From: Amia ocellicauda
Lineage: Eukaryota; Chordata; Actinopteri; Amiiformes; Amiidae
Assembly: GCF_036373705.1 (NCBI RefSeq)
Contig: NC_089867.1
Location: 20,083,823-20,147,822 of the forward strand
Direction of reading: 5' to 3'
DNA: 64,000 nt
Shown here one piece after another: positions 26,201 to 41,763 of the stretch. The notes under the pieces were generated by a model, which saw only the letters and a list, made by a program, of their open reading frames with translations, did not search any database and was not told the origin of the DNA. A program made the translations under genes and the position numbers. The number at the start of each line of letters is the position of its first letter. Position 1 is the first letter of the stretch.

Positions 26201-29200
26201 TTCGATGGTGGGGGGGAAGGGGGGATGTGCTGAAGGTAGTTTAACCTTGGTCCGGGGGGGGGGGGGGGGGGGGTTACTGACGCTAGTTTAACATCTGTCC
26301 GGGGGGGTTTGACAGCAGTTTTACCTCAGTCCGGGGGGCGGGGGGGGGGGGGGGGGGCACCAGTAGATCGCAATCAACGTGTTGGGCACCCCTGATGTAC
26401 AGTAATAGATTATGCAGGAAATTAACTGTTTGACTAAAGTTTCACAAATACAACAGACTCCATTGTGCATTTCTGTATTTCTGTATTTATTTGTGCTCTT
26501 AGGGATCAATGATTTGTATATGTTTTCATGGAAAGGTGACACTGTTGCCAAAACAACTACAAAAATGGAAAAATGGAAACCAGGAATGTAAATCCTGGTC
26601 CTGAGAGCCCTTGTCCAGCAGGTTTTAGAGGTCACCCTTGTATCACCTGGAAATAAACACTTGGAAATATTTCATTCTGATCAGTGAAGCTGGTGGTTTC
26701 AGTGCTTTAGAAACTATTGGAGCAATTATCTGACTACCTGCAGCCTCCTGAGAAGAATTTCCCAGTATTTAGAAATTGGTGATTTAGGATGACCTAAAAG
26801 ATCAAGTGGATTGGGGCTCTCCAGGATCAGAGTTGGACACCCCTGATGTAAACAAATGAAGGCAAATTGTAATTGTTTTGTAAACGGGGCCCTCGTGTTG
26901 GATCACAGGACGTGTATCGGATTCACAAAATTCCCAGTCCTTCTTTAAACTTACCAGTCCCTCCCCGTACACCTCTATGGGAAAGCTGGCCTCCCTCAGG
27001 GCTTTCTCTGTCAGTGGCTCTGGCTCCCCAGTGATCCCTGTGCTCCGGGGGGTCCTGGAGGAGTCTGGGGGGGGAGGCTCCTCCAGCTGGCTCTGCTGCT
27101 CCCCCATCTGTTTCCTCAGAGCAGGCAGGGGTCTCTCGTCATAGGGCAGAGCACTGATCTGGAGGCGGGGGTGAGTATAGGAGAGAGCAAGTACTGATCA
27201 ATAGAATGGCTTTGCTCGACAACAGGAATGAAACATCTGAATGAAAGCCAAGGTTGCAAATATAAAGTCCCTCCCCATGTTAAAATTGCATTGCTGCTGC
27301 AAGGTTAATGGCCTACACTGTTGTTTTGAATTCACTGCTTGAATAGCTATGCCCAAATCGGATGTGATGTGATGAGAGAGAGGTGTTCATATATAAGTCG
27401 TTGAAATCGGTGATGCACACAGTGATGTGCTATGCGCAATAGATTGGAAATTGTGCCAGGTCACATTTTAAAACACTCACAAATATTCCACAGTGGCTGT
27501 CATTATGATCAACCACAAGCATTGACAGGACTACTTCAGCTAGCTGGCTCTCCAATAATGGAGAACTCTACCCTCTGTCTAGCACTGGCAAACATGAAGA
27601 TCAACCAGCTGTTTAATTGCTTTAATTAAATTTAATTAAATGCAGAAACCTGATCTGCAAACGGTCATGCTTGTAATCAAATACCTCAAGCTTGGTAAGA
27701 GTACTGAGAAAAATAAATGCCCTACCTCTTATTCAAAATGTAAATACGCAACATCAGATGACTGATTTCATATTTATAAGGGCATTATTAGACAGAAGGC
27801 TTGTCACTTATTTTAAAAGATATAACTTCGATGTCCAAATCTTCCCCCCCTCTCCCCAGGTCATCATATGAATGATAGCATTTAACCCCCAGAACATAAA
27901 AAATAAACCTACACTTACATCGATCTTGGGTACGTCTGATGGAGCTCGGGGTGGAGGGGGTGTTGGGGTCCGCTGTGGGGTGGATGGTTTGGGGATGGGG
28001 TGTTCAGGCTCAGGGGGCTTTTCTGGCTTCTTCTCTTGCTTTTTTCGTCTGGGCGGAGTCTCGCGTGTTTTTTCCTGTTGAGGAGGGAAAATGGCAACGG
28101 GAGGTTCCAAAGAAATTTCGGTTGTCTTCCAAATCTAGTGGAAAGATGGAGAGGGAAGGAGAGAGAAGGGGTTAAGTAATGGTTACTTAGTTAATTAATT
28201 TTAAACCCACTGATTTATTTTTTTATGCCAGTGGGAGCTTTTTTATTGAAATATGACAGGCGGCTCAGTAAATAAAGGCTATGATTTTAAAGATGACATC
28301 ATGACTACAAAGAAAACTAAAGAGACTTAAAAGTGTGACAAGTTCCACAAAGGGGTGTGCTTGTTCAAAATATTTGGCTGGCACAAGGTACTGAAAAGGA
28401 TTACCGCCAACTGGGATTCATTAAGTTTTTAACCCTATAATTAAAACATTATCCTTTTCATTAAACAATGCAAACAAATAACTTCTCTATTATGTTGCTA
28501 ATTCATCATCACAACACACTGTGAAGCGGTATTTGCATTTCAGTGTTAGTGTTCGTTACAGTACTGACCGGGCCCATATCAAGTAAATTGTGAAGCTCAA
28601 TCTGCTGATAAACTGTCAGGCGGTATTCATCCATCTGCCGTTTCTTCTCCTTGGCCAGGTCGTAGTCCTCCTTTTCGATTGCACAGCGTTTCTCAACTTC
28701 ATAACGGCCCAGGCGCTCCCCTACCTACAGAAGAAATATCAACAAGCTGAAACAAATAAAATAATACTCCAGTCTGGTGTAAAATTACAACATTTTGGGA
28801 TCACTGGAAAATTGCATGATACAATGTGTAATAAAGGCTAACTTTCAAGATCTTTGCACAGGCTTTAGAATCCATTTAAAATGTTTTTGGTTTAAGTTTT
28901 TGCCTTTTGTAATGTATAGGGCACTTTTCTCACCTATATTTGATCTAATGATCAGTGCACAAAATATGACAAAATATAATTTAAAAAAATAAAACATTTT
29001 TTGATTTTTAGAAAAACAGGGAAGTATTAGCTACCTAAACAACTCCTTTTAAGGGGTGCATTTGTGCATTTCTTTGGCTCAATCCTGAGTGTACCTTTTG
29101 TAAGTCTGCGATAGCCTGCTTCAGCTTCTTGGCCAGGTCGTATCTCTCCTGACGGACAGCGTCCTGTTTTTTCTCATCCAGATTTCGGATGATCTGAGCC

Positions 29201-32200
29201 ACTTCGGGGTCCTGGTACATATCGAATGCCAGGTCATCCAATGGGGAAATGGAATCGGATTTACTGATCAAGACAAGAGGAGAACCCAGAGCATAAATAT
29301 TGTAAGAACGTAAACATACCAGCATATCTTACTAATAGGGCAATGATTAGGATGGAGTATTCACATTTCTGACCTCCATTCCACTGCATGTTTTCAGTAC
29401 AACAAGCTCAAACAAAAGCCATTGTTTTTTTTATTTGACTGCTTTCCTAATTGTGTGCTTGAAACATTTGCCAGAGTTAGATTACCTTAAGTAAGTTCCA
29501 TCTAGGGAGATGTCATTGTGAGTGCTGTTGAGGTATTGTTCAATCAGTTGATCCCTTGTTGGCTGCAAAGTGGAATAAAAGGCTCAGTATTTATTATGAC
29601 CCCAAACCTCCTAACCCATGGTTTGCCTGTTACGTATGAGAGCAATCAACCATCCTTATCCCCAACACAACGATTTATTCACAAAACTGGAATTCGACCA
29701 CAAATGTCAACAGATATATTCAAAACAAAATGTGGCTCTTCCACATTACACAGATAAGCTTATCACACACGCAGAGACACATGCAAATGGACCCAGACTT
29801 GGATACAGAGCTTTTAAGCATAGGACACACAACTAATAAACTAATTATACTATTTGCATGTGGGTTTTTCAAAAATGTTTCGGCCTGAATTTGTAACATC
29901 TGAAAATATAGAGCTCTTCTATCAAACAAAGAAAAAAGGATTGGATTCACATTTTGTACTGGAAAAATAGCGAGTAGACCGTAATGAAAGGAAACACAGT
30001 ATAAAGCCACTGTAAACCTTGCTTATAACTCTGCAAAAGTGCCACAGAGTAATTTGCAAAGCATTCCCAAATGAAAATAAAGCAAACGTTATCCCAGAAA
30101 TGGAATAGGGTTCCAACAGATTATACACTAACAATGCCTGAATTGTTCACAAGAATCCATTTCCAATAAAGAATTAAGCTCTTCTTCCAGCAGGCATCAA
30201 TCTGCGCTTTTATCTTATTACCCCTTGTTCGTGTCTCAGAAACCACCCCCATAGTTAAACAGCACATTCCTCCCCTCTTCCTACACCTTGGTTCACAGCG
30301 CACAACAAAATACCCTAAAGGTTAGCTACAAATTCCCTCAAAGACTCCCATCCTATGTTTACTCTTTATTTTAGTTTGACTGTATAAATAACTTAAACAC
30401 AGACCTTGAATATTGCACAAGTGCTACATGAAAGATTGCTTTTAATGTCTTTCTATCAATCATCTATGAGAGGATGACACAACTGAATGGTTTGATGGAT
30501 TAAACAGTAGAAGCAGTCACTTGAAAATGAAAACACTGGTAGAGTCTGATCGAACAGAGAGCAGACAGCGCCCTCTAGGAATTATTATGCAGTACTACAT
30601 ATTCAAGCTTTATGGACTTAAAATCTACTGAAGAATTAAACAAGACATCTCTAAAATGAAAAGCTTCAGGTATCACTTAATTGATCTAACTAAATGTTAA
30701 CTTACAGTGATATCCATTTCTTTGCCATCCACTGGGTCTCCAAGAACATTAATAGCAACCAATGCAACCTGAAATAAATAAGACTAACTTTAAGTAACCG
30801 TTTTTTTCAAGTATTTTGAACAAATATCTTCTGTGATAACACTGAAAACATATTAAAAGCTTCTTATTGTGTTGGGTATATTAAAATACCGATAATAAAT
30901 AAATAACTCAGTATCTAATTACTCATGAGCTATGGGTTGGATTACAGAGAAACACACCTTCAGCATTACTAAAAAAATATCAAACAACCTTTAAGTAAAC
31001 TATATATTTATACAGTTATTTGAGATTCAGTAAAATAGACAGATGTGGTTCTCTCCTCCGATTCTTCGTATGAGGAAACATAGTACCTTACCTGATTGTA
31101 TAGGTTGTATCGATTCTCGTGGTTCTTGTGGAAAGTCAGCTTCAGGTAGCTTCCAACTGCATCCACATGAACAGACTTCAGCTCCCGAGCTTTAAATCCC
31201 GTTTTCTCATTGTCAGAGAGTGAGACATACCTAGAAAAATAACAGTCTTTCAAAGTTTCAAGGGTCATAGTTACAGTTTATCTAGTTATAGTACTATATA
31301 CCAGGATTAGAAATGCTGCTCATTCATACACACTGAGCTAGCATATGCAGATGAAACAAACAAACAAACAAATATATACAAAAACGTGAATAATAAGAGG
31401 AATTATTTCTAAAACAAACAGATGAGGAGTAGTACCCAAGGCAGAATCAAAAAAGATTAAGTGTGTGTGTGCAATTAATTTAACTTACTAACTTTTCATT
31501 GGACTGTAAATACAGTGAAAATCAAAACAAAACAATAAAAACATTTTTGGTGCCAGGGTTTTCAGGGTGTTCAGGCACTCCATCCTAGGCAACACTACTG
31601 GACACATTTTCCAGAAACTTTCCATGTGTGCAAACAAAGCACACGAGCAGTTTCAGTAATAAAACAGGAGGAACAACCACCTCCAACCTCCAAAATTTAT
31701 CCCACAGTGCCTGCCTTGGATTACTGTGGTCTGGGCAGGCTGTCCAAGTGTACATGCCAATCCCTCCGTTAGTCAGATAGAATGGAAACCATCCATTTTC
31801 AGTGCAAAACAAAACAGTGCGTACTGATTTCTCTGACACTCACCCTAGCCTGCGGAAGCTACCGGACTGAGTGGGTGAAAAGGAATCTGGCAGACTGTCG
31901 CTGATGTGGAACTCGATTTTCGCTGAGATCATGTATTGGTGAGCCAGCAGCTGGAGCTTTCTGATGCGGCAGCGCTCGACCAGCTGTATGGTGATTTCCT
32001 GAGGGTATAGGCAAAATCTGTGCAAAGTGACGGACATTGCATCATTAGCAACCAGTTTTGCTTACTCTGTTTTCCAGAGAAACTGCCAAAAGAACAAAAG
32101 TAAAAAAATGATTGTAAAGTTTTATTTTCTGAATAAAGAGTTGATTTCCAACTTCTGTGTGTAATCTCACTATTCATCTAATTAAATGTGGTCTTTATTT

Positions 32201-32753
32201 TTTAATGTGACTGGTGAAGGTATTGCCAGCTACTCTGGAGAACAAATTGAGCAGTAACACATGGCCTACGTACATTAACTTTCCATTGACCTGCTGTTAT
32301 CGTGAGCAAGGGACACGGTGCCAACATCTTCCACCTGGTAAACAGATGCCTTTTTTTTCAGATGACACCGTTTTATTTTCAAGAAATGTATGCCCACTGC
32401 CCTGCCAGGAACACTGGCTCAGTTCACAGCTATAACATGAGTACGGCTGTTCATTATGTTATAATAGATTATTTATGCTGAGAATATAAACATTAGCTGC
32501 CTCTGGGGAACTCAAAACCCCACAATCATTGAAAGAAAGTTGGGTCACAAATCATCACTGTCGTTGTCATGATACAGCTGGTACGACTGAAAACAACAGT
32601 CATTCCTTCACTTCAAAATGTATAACTGTGCTGTCCATACCTAGCTGATCTCCATCCATTGACAGTAGGGGCGTGAACCATTAACTCCTTGGCGCTGTAG
32701 CTATCCTCGTGTCCAGAGGAGCTGACCACTACAAACCCTATCTTGTGTGGCAT
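6699..32753 (-). CDS. cep104: Centrosomal protein of 104 kDa, complete coding region in 21 exons
   Basis: CEP104 is a ciliary-tip and distal-centriole protein that binds tubulin and EB1 and works with the CP110/CEP97 and NEK1 network; in humans it is a Joubert syndrome gene. I joined 21 coding exons with GT/AG borders (listed separately). Their lengths sum to 2817 bases, which is 938 codons plus stop; human CEP104 is 925 aa. The order is an N-terminal jelly-roll domain (residues about 1-150), a coiled coil (about 190-295), a proline- and lysine-rich linker (about 298-369), a tubulin-binding TOG array (about 420-680), a second coiled coil (about 680-715), a cysteine/histidine zinc-finger block (about 758-893) and a basic tail with an SKIP motif (918-921), the SxIP type that binds EB1. 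The start [17 protein letters not shown] matches the known N-terminus. Introns carry four mobile elements, and none interrupts an exon. I see no damage to the coding frame. Confidence 0.97.
7437..7524 (-). CDS. cep104: CEP104 coding exon 20
   Basis: Encodes [12 protein letters not shown], which completes the last zinc-binding unit with a His and a Cys, then a basic stretch ([16 protein letters not shown]). The donor is AAG/GTAAAC. Confidence 0.93.
8082..8215. mobile_element. Truncated hAT-type MITE fragment
   Basis: The sequence begins CAGGGGTGCCCAACACGTCG, the same terminus as the complete small element at 26078-26394 read from its right end. It is followed by C-rich tracts resembling that element's interior. 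The opposite terminus is missing, and the inner limit is approximate. Confidence 0.55.
8691..9705 (-). pseudogene. Tc1-like transposase with a single frameshift near the C-terminus
   Basis: From [20 protein letters not shown] the frame encodes a paired-type helix-turn-helix DNA-binding region, then a DDE catalytic domain. The first aspartate is in [12 protein letters not shown], the second in [11 protein letters not shown] and the glutamate in PNPIENLW-like [11 protein letters not shown]. There are 34 residues between the second Asp and the Glu, so it is a DD34E enzyme. One extra base near 8828-8832 shifts the frame after AKRR and causes an early stop at 8821. The normal C-terminal continuation, ending FATKY-stop at 8691, is still readable in the next frame. 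An in-frame upstream ATG at 9789 lies in the promoter palindrome and is unlikely to be the start. Confidence 0.92.
9753..9839. repeat. Perfect 37-bp palindrome holding divergent TATA boxes
   Basis: Arms at 9753-9789 and 9803-9839 are exact reverse complements around a 13-base loop. Each arm carries TATAAAAG facing outward, so the transposase TATA box (leftward) is mirrored by one facing right. The structure lies just upstream of the transposase start. Confidence 0.93.
12097..12164 (-). CDS. cep104: CEP104 coding exon 19
   Basis: Encodes [23 protein letters not shown] (part shown in human as [13 protein letters not shown]), a CxxC pair of the zinc-finger block. The acceptor has a long T tract, and the donor is GAG/GTAAGA. 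Confidence 0.94.
12639..14152 (+). mobile_element. Degenerate Tc1-like transposon, second family
   Basis: About 1.51 kb. The left end starts CAGTACTGTGCAAAAATTTT after a TA. The right end is the matching inverted copy ending GCACAGTACTG, and the terminal repeats are about 150 bp. The right target-site TA is no longer directly at the end; it is replaced by AA and a long AT run. The element lies in the CEP104 intron between coding exons 18 and 19, opposite to that gene. A fragment of the same family lies at 58464-58649. Confidence 0.9.
13034..14020 (+). pseudogene. Broken Tc1-like transposase
   Basis: Starts [20 protein letters not shown] and includes [15 protein letters not shown] (GRPR-like motif) and VLWTDESKF (first catalytic Asp). 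A TAA follows at once at 13475-13477. Later segments [30 protein letters not shown] and [15 protein letters not shown] lie in changing frames with further stops. A segment of the helix-turn-helix region also appears to be missing between ISRQTEV and LKKHKE. It cannot make an active enzyme. Confidence 0.9.
14154..14209. repeat. (AT)28 microsatellite
   Basis: An uninterrupted AT dinucleotide run that begins where the right TA target site of the neighbouring Tc1 element should be. Confidence 0.97.
14502..14640 (-). CDS. cep104: CEP104 coding exon 18
   Basis: Encodes [18 protein letters not shown], then [17 protein letters not shown] and KTC, so it holds Cys/His ligands of the zinc-finger block. 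The donor is ATC/GTGAGT; the frame continues into exon 19 through a split Pro codon. Confidence 0.95.
15193..15301 (-). CDS. cep104: CEP104 coding exon 17
   Basis: Encodes [20 protein letters not shown] followed by [16 protein letters not shown]. This is the start of the zinc-finger block, with two CxxC pairs and a His/Cys pair. Confidence 0.96.
15825..15900 (-). CDS. cep104: CEP104 coding exon 16
   Basis: Encodes [20 protein letters not shown] and ANYLDK, a linker before the zinc fingers. The Asp-rich end matches the DEHYLDN stretch of the human protein. Confidence 0.88.
16201..16255 (-). CDS. cep104: CEP104 coding exon 15 (short)
   Basis: A 55-base exon encoding [18 protein letters not shown], a highly basic linker. 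Conservation is weak, but acceptor TTAG, donor ACAG/GTATGT and phase all fit the neighbours. Confidence 0.82.
16818..16925 (-). CDS. cep104: CEP104 coding exon 14
   Basis: Encodes the second coiled coil: [20 protein letters not shown] then [10 protein letters not shown]. The donor is AAG/GTGTGT. Confidence 0.93.
17832..18038 (-). CDS. cep104: CEP104 coding exon 13
   Basis: Encodes the last TOG helices, including [20 protein letters not shown] and [20 protein letters not shown], with conserved GFAKIDGR. The donor is AAG/GTGAGT. Confidence 0.96.
19459..19695 (-). other. Isolated 78-codon ORF with a signal-peptide-like start, in a CEP104 intron
   Basis: Begins [20 protein letters not shown], which looks like a secretion signal, followed by three N-glycosylation sequons (NNT, NST, NLS) and four or so Cys residues in a short span. 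I recognise no family and see no splice signals or promoter. It may be chance or a relic of an exon or mobile gene. Confidence 0.15.
20197..20373 (-). CDS. cep104: CEP104 coding exon 12
   Basis: Encodes [20 protein letters not shown] and [19 protein letters not shown], part of the TOG domain. The donor is CAG/GTAAGG. Confidence 0.96.
22776..22949 (-). CDS. cep104: CEP104 coding exon 11
   Basis: Encodes [20 protein letters not shown] and [23 protein letters not shown]-like helices of the TOG domain. The donor is CAG/GTAAGG. Confidence 0.96.
23049..23934 (-). mobile_element. Internally deleted Tc1-like element, copy 1 (full ends)
   Basis: An 886-bp element between TA dinucleotides at 23047-23048 and 23935-23936, with inverted ends of the form CAC(C/T)GATCAGCCATAACATT. 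The - strand encodes the N-terminal half of a Tc1-like transposase ([20 protein letters not shown], then the recognisable first catalytic Asp in VAWSDES). It jumps directly to the C-terminal part in another frame ([20 protein letters not shown] through RAVLGPTQY-stop). The middle of the catalytic domain, with the second Asp, is gone. It lies in the CEP104 intron between coding exons 10 and 11 and should move only if supplied with enzyme in trans. Confidence 0.92.
25683..25850 (-). CDS. cep104: CEP104 coding exon 10
   Basis: Encodes [20 protein letters not shown] and [20 protein letters not shown], early TOG helices. [12 protein letters not shown] is strongly conserved. Confidence 0.96.
26078..26394. 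mobile_element. Small non-autonomous hAT element with poly-G tracts
   Basis: A 317-bp element with ends CAGGGGTGCCCAA and its inverted copy TTGGGCACCCCTG. The flanks are ATGAACAG (26070-26077) and ATGTACAG (26395-26402), an 8-bp target duplication with one mismatch, as expected for hAT. It has no coding capacity. It contains 20 G in a row at 26254-26273 and 17 at 26341-26357. It lies in the CEP104 intron between coding exons 9 and 10. Confidence 0.88.
26955..27158 (-). CDS. cep104: CEP104 coding exon 9
   Basis: Encodes [20 protein letters not shown] and [20 protein letters not shown]. Both match landmarks before the TOG domain, and the proline-rich middle part is variable. Confidence 0.95.
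27919..28134 (-). CDS. cep104: CEP104 coding exon 8
   Basis: A low-complexity linker rich in Pro, Lys and Glu (for example [20 protein letters not shown], and PTPPPPRAP). It is poorly conserved but fits in phase between exons 7 and 9. Confidence 0.88.
28569..28724 (-). CDS. cep104: CEP104 coding exon 7
   Basis: Encodes [20 protein letters not shown] then [20 protein letters not shown], the second half of the first coiled coil. Confidence 0.96.
29095..29263 (-). CDS. cep104: CEP104 coding exon 6
   Basis: Encodes [20 protein letters not shown] then [16 protein letters not shown], the conserved acidic motif and first half of the coiled coil. Confidence 0.97.
29486..29562 (-). CDS. cep104: CEP104 coding exon 5
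   Basis: Encodes [20 protein letters not shown] then GTYL, matching the short linker after the jelly-roll domain. Confidence 0.9.
30706..30768 (-). CDS. cep104: CEP104 coding exon 4
   Basis: A 63-base exon encoding [20 protein letters not shown] and T, the final strand region of the jelly-roll domain. Its acceptor is TTCAG and its donor ACT/GTAAGT. Confidence 0.92.
31092..31230 (-). CDS. cep104: CEP104 coding exon 3
   Basis: Encodes [20 protein letters not shown] and [18 protein letters not shown], jelly-roll core strands conserved with human. Confidence 0.96.
31844..32017 (-). CDS. cep104: CEP104 coding exon 2
   Basis: Encodes [40 protein letters not shown] and SFRRLG, the most conserved part of the jelly-roll domain. 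Confidence 0.97.
32641..32753 (-). CDS. cep104: CEP104 coding exon 1 (initiator)
   Basis: The ATG at 32753-32751 starts [20 protein letters not shown], as in other vertebrate CEP104 proteins. The acceptor GCAG lies two bases upstream of the ATG, so an upstream non-coding exon is implied. Confidence 0.96.
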
Positions 32754-34294
32754 TCTGCAACAGTTGGCTAAGAGAGATAACATTGTTAATGAAAGACACG
32801 TCAGGGCTGATGCATTTAATCATTAGTGTGGCGCAACATGTTCATTAAGGTGGAAAAACTACAATTACAACAATCATTATGAAACAAAATGTTGAAGCAT
32901 GTGGTCATAGGCAATAAAACAGAAATGTAGCACTTGACTGATTGATTACAGACAGATAAGGACTGAAGGGAGAATTATTCATGCAGTATGTATTTGCTGT
33001 CATCACCCTTCAATCTTAAAGTCTAGTTTCCCCAATTGCAAACAGATAGAACAGCGCATTGGGCCTACTCAACACTTCTTTTCACTCCCACAAGAAGTTA
33101 AACCAGAACACTTATTTGTCAGGGTTGGGAAAATTCCAACCTAATTTTGTTAAGAGCAATATACCATTCAGGCTTAAAGCCAGGAAAAATATTTAAGGGC
33201 AAATATGAATAACTGCTGAGATGCATGACTTTTTGTAGGAGAGGGGTGTTAATCAAAAAACGAGTTTAATTTTGGAGTGATTGTGAGGATCTAGAGTGAT
33301 ATTTGGGATGTAAGGAGCACTGTGAATGTTTATGTACAGATAGCACAACTGTCTACCTACTTTACAGTTTGATTTAATCACCCCACAAAATGGTTTCCAG
33401 AAAAAGTGTCAAACAAGACCCCAAATTCAAATGCATAAAACCCCCTATGTGGGAGTTAACACAATGCAGTTTCTTGGGTGTATAAATAAGGGTTTAAAAT
33501 GATCCAAGCGTCACTCATTCTTTTAAAGATGTAGACCTAATGCAGTAGAAGAATATTAAATAAAATACAGGCAATAGCAAGGTTTTTGAAAATGTATCAT
33601 GACACAGCTTCACCTGCTTAAAGTAAGATCCCTAAAAGTTTCATAATGTCTGTTTACAACTTTTAAATGTATAGCTCTAATTTAATCACTTTCAGGATGT
33701 CAACTTGCAATCATGGTAGGAATTGTTTCCACAAGGTTATTATATTATATTATATTATATGAATAAGTTTGCTGGAGGTTAGCCAACTTGTACCATAGTT
33801 TGAAGAAAGGTATTTTTCAGGTAGCTATCAGTGAGGTCAGAGTCAGACAGACCCCCCCAACCCCTGCAGCAATGCAACCTGACATCCTGATGATGATTAT
33901 AGCAACAGAGGCAGCTTAAATGAAAAGTGTCAGGGTATGTGTAAGGAAAATTGTATGCAAGTTTCGGAAAAAATTGAAGCAAACTGAAACACTTTTAACA
34001 GACGTGGCAAGCAGAGACTGCGATAAACTCAGTCTTTGAAGATATCTGATCTGCTCACCTGGTACTTCAGTGTCATTAAATCTGACATCAAACCCAAGGA
34101 ATAGGCTTTCACTAGAGCATCACCATTTAGATCCATTCAAAGTAAGTGCTTGACACAGTCATGTCCTATATATAAAGATTTAAAACAAAAACAGAAAACA
34201 TTTGCATACAATTCTTGAACCTCTCATATGCCCTATATATCATAAACCATAAAGACAGTAGCAAAATTGTGAATCTACCCATTTCCAAATTCTA

Positions 34295-34329
<35 letters not shown>

Positions 34330-34346
34330 GATTATTATTATTATTT
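34295..34346. repeat. ATT trinucleotide microsatellite
   Basis: A run of ATT with one interruption (ATG) in the intron between the non-coding exon and the first coding exon of CEP104. Confidence 0.9.
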
Positions 34347-34927
34347 CTTACAAGTTTCAATTCCAATAAGAAAACATTCATTTGTTATTATGCATTCATG
34401 TTTTTTGACACATAAGCAAAACCCACCGTTAAAAATGTAATATAGTTCAGGATTCTTCTAGAAGACGGCTACAAACCATGTTCATTTTTAAGTTAAGGAT
34501 TTCATTTCTAAATGCTTCCACATCAAGAACAATAACGCACACGGTCTCTTTCTTGATTACTATTATTGTAGGATATTTCAGATGCATAAGCCATATAATT
34601 GCATTTAATAATTACTTATCTATAGGATTAACACAAGGAGGCGATCGGATTGAATTACCTACACAGGACTAGATTGACTAAGCGTTTTGCCCTTTTACAG
34701 ACAGTCAGTATTCAACATAGTAAATTAATTGTACAAAAAAGGGCAAAAAATCAACTTTGCTTCTAAACATGCCCATATTAAATGAACAAATATGGTGAGG
34801 AATGTGTGCCAAACATGTCAAATCTACCCAAACTGATTAAAAAACCTAAATTAGAATCAATGTTCGCTCTGATATTAAAACTTCGCACAAATTACAACAT
34901 CTAAAAGGTATTTTTCTGTCACAGTAC

Positions 34928-35599
34928 CTCTGCCCAGTCCTGTCTCATCTCCATAACCACCGTTTGACAACAACCACGTTTCGAGCCTGCGCAGTCAGAG
35001 CACAGACGTCGTGTTCGTGTAGCGCAGGTTTCCGCAGGTCTGCGCGGATCTGCGCTACTCCGCCAATGGGATCGGGGGCTTCTGCAGATCTGCGCAGAAC
35101 TGCGGAAGTCTGCGTTAGAAGAATGCGACCAGATAACCTAGGGAGGAAAGTGGGATGTGTGGTGTATTTTCTGTGGTGACGATACTGTGCTTTGACGTAT
35201 ACAGTAGTATTTATTTGAAGACTAAACTTTGGAGTCATTTTAAAACTATTTATGAGACTTAAAACGGACAGAAATAATTGACTTCAGCTAGGAAATGTTA
35301 TGTTTAAAGAAATAATAATAAAATATATATAAATAAAATAAAAACCTCTGATTGAAGTATTTTTTAAACAAAGTGTTAGATTAATCAGTGGACGGAATAG
35401 CCGGGCGAACACTAATATTGAAATTGAAAGCGATAACTTGTATTATTATTGTGGTCCCCATTTGTATATACAAATACAGATTTATAATTCATTTTCAGTT
35501 GTTTTCTGGTATTGTGTTGGCAGCGGAAGTAGTTTCCATTCTACTTCCGGGTGAAGTGTTTTTCTTATTCTATACCCGGTCTGCACTGAGCTGAAAAGC

Positions 35600-35600
<1 letters not shown>
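34928..35600. promoter_or_regulatory. Shared promoter region of CEP104 (leftward) and LRRC47 (rightward)
   Basis: A good donor on the - strand (CAGAG/GTACTG, border at 34928) marks the probable end of a non-coding first exon of CEP104, about 670 bp from the LRRC47 ATG. Between about 34986 and 35115 the motif CTGCGC or CTGCGG recurs many times, resembling NRF1-type GCGCA half-sites. A CCAAT box (CGCCAATGGG) is at 35061-35070. Transcription start sites cannot be fixed from sequence. Confidence 0.6.
35524..35550. promoter_or_regulatory. Inverted pair of ETS-family sites upstream of LRRC47
   Basis: CGGAAGT at 35524-35530 and ACTTCCGG at 35543-35550 face each other, 50-76 bp upstream of the LRRC47 ATG. 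This is the typical setting for GABPA/ELK sites in TATA-less housekeeping promoters. Confidence 0.6.
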
Positions 35601-41563
<5,963 letters not shown>

Positions 41564-41757
41564 CTCCAAATATAAACCATGTTCTTCCTTTGTGACGCAC
41601 AGGTTGCCATCTGTTTTTTTTTTTTTTTTTCCTAACTTTTCCTTTTGTGCTTCTGTGCTCTGTGGGATTCTCGGTTACTGTCTCTTTTTTTGATATATAA
41701 TATATAAAATCTCTATCCTGAAAGGACTTTACAAAGCTGAAAGACAGAAATAATGAC

Positions 41758-41763
41758 AATAAA
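41758..41763 (+). promoter_or_regulatory. Candidate polyadenylation signal of LRRC47
   Basis: AATAAA about 195 bp after the stop codon. A second one near 42320 is an alternative. Confidence 0.5.

Noticed and set aside
34964-35238. Frames on both strands in the CEP104-LRRC47 interval
   Set aside because: They arise from the GC-rich CTGCGC cluster, are not conserved and lie in the promoter region.
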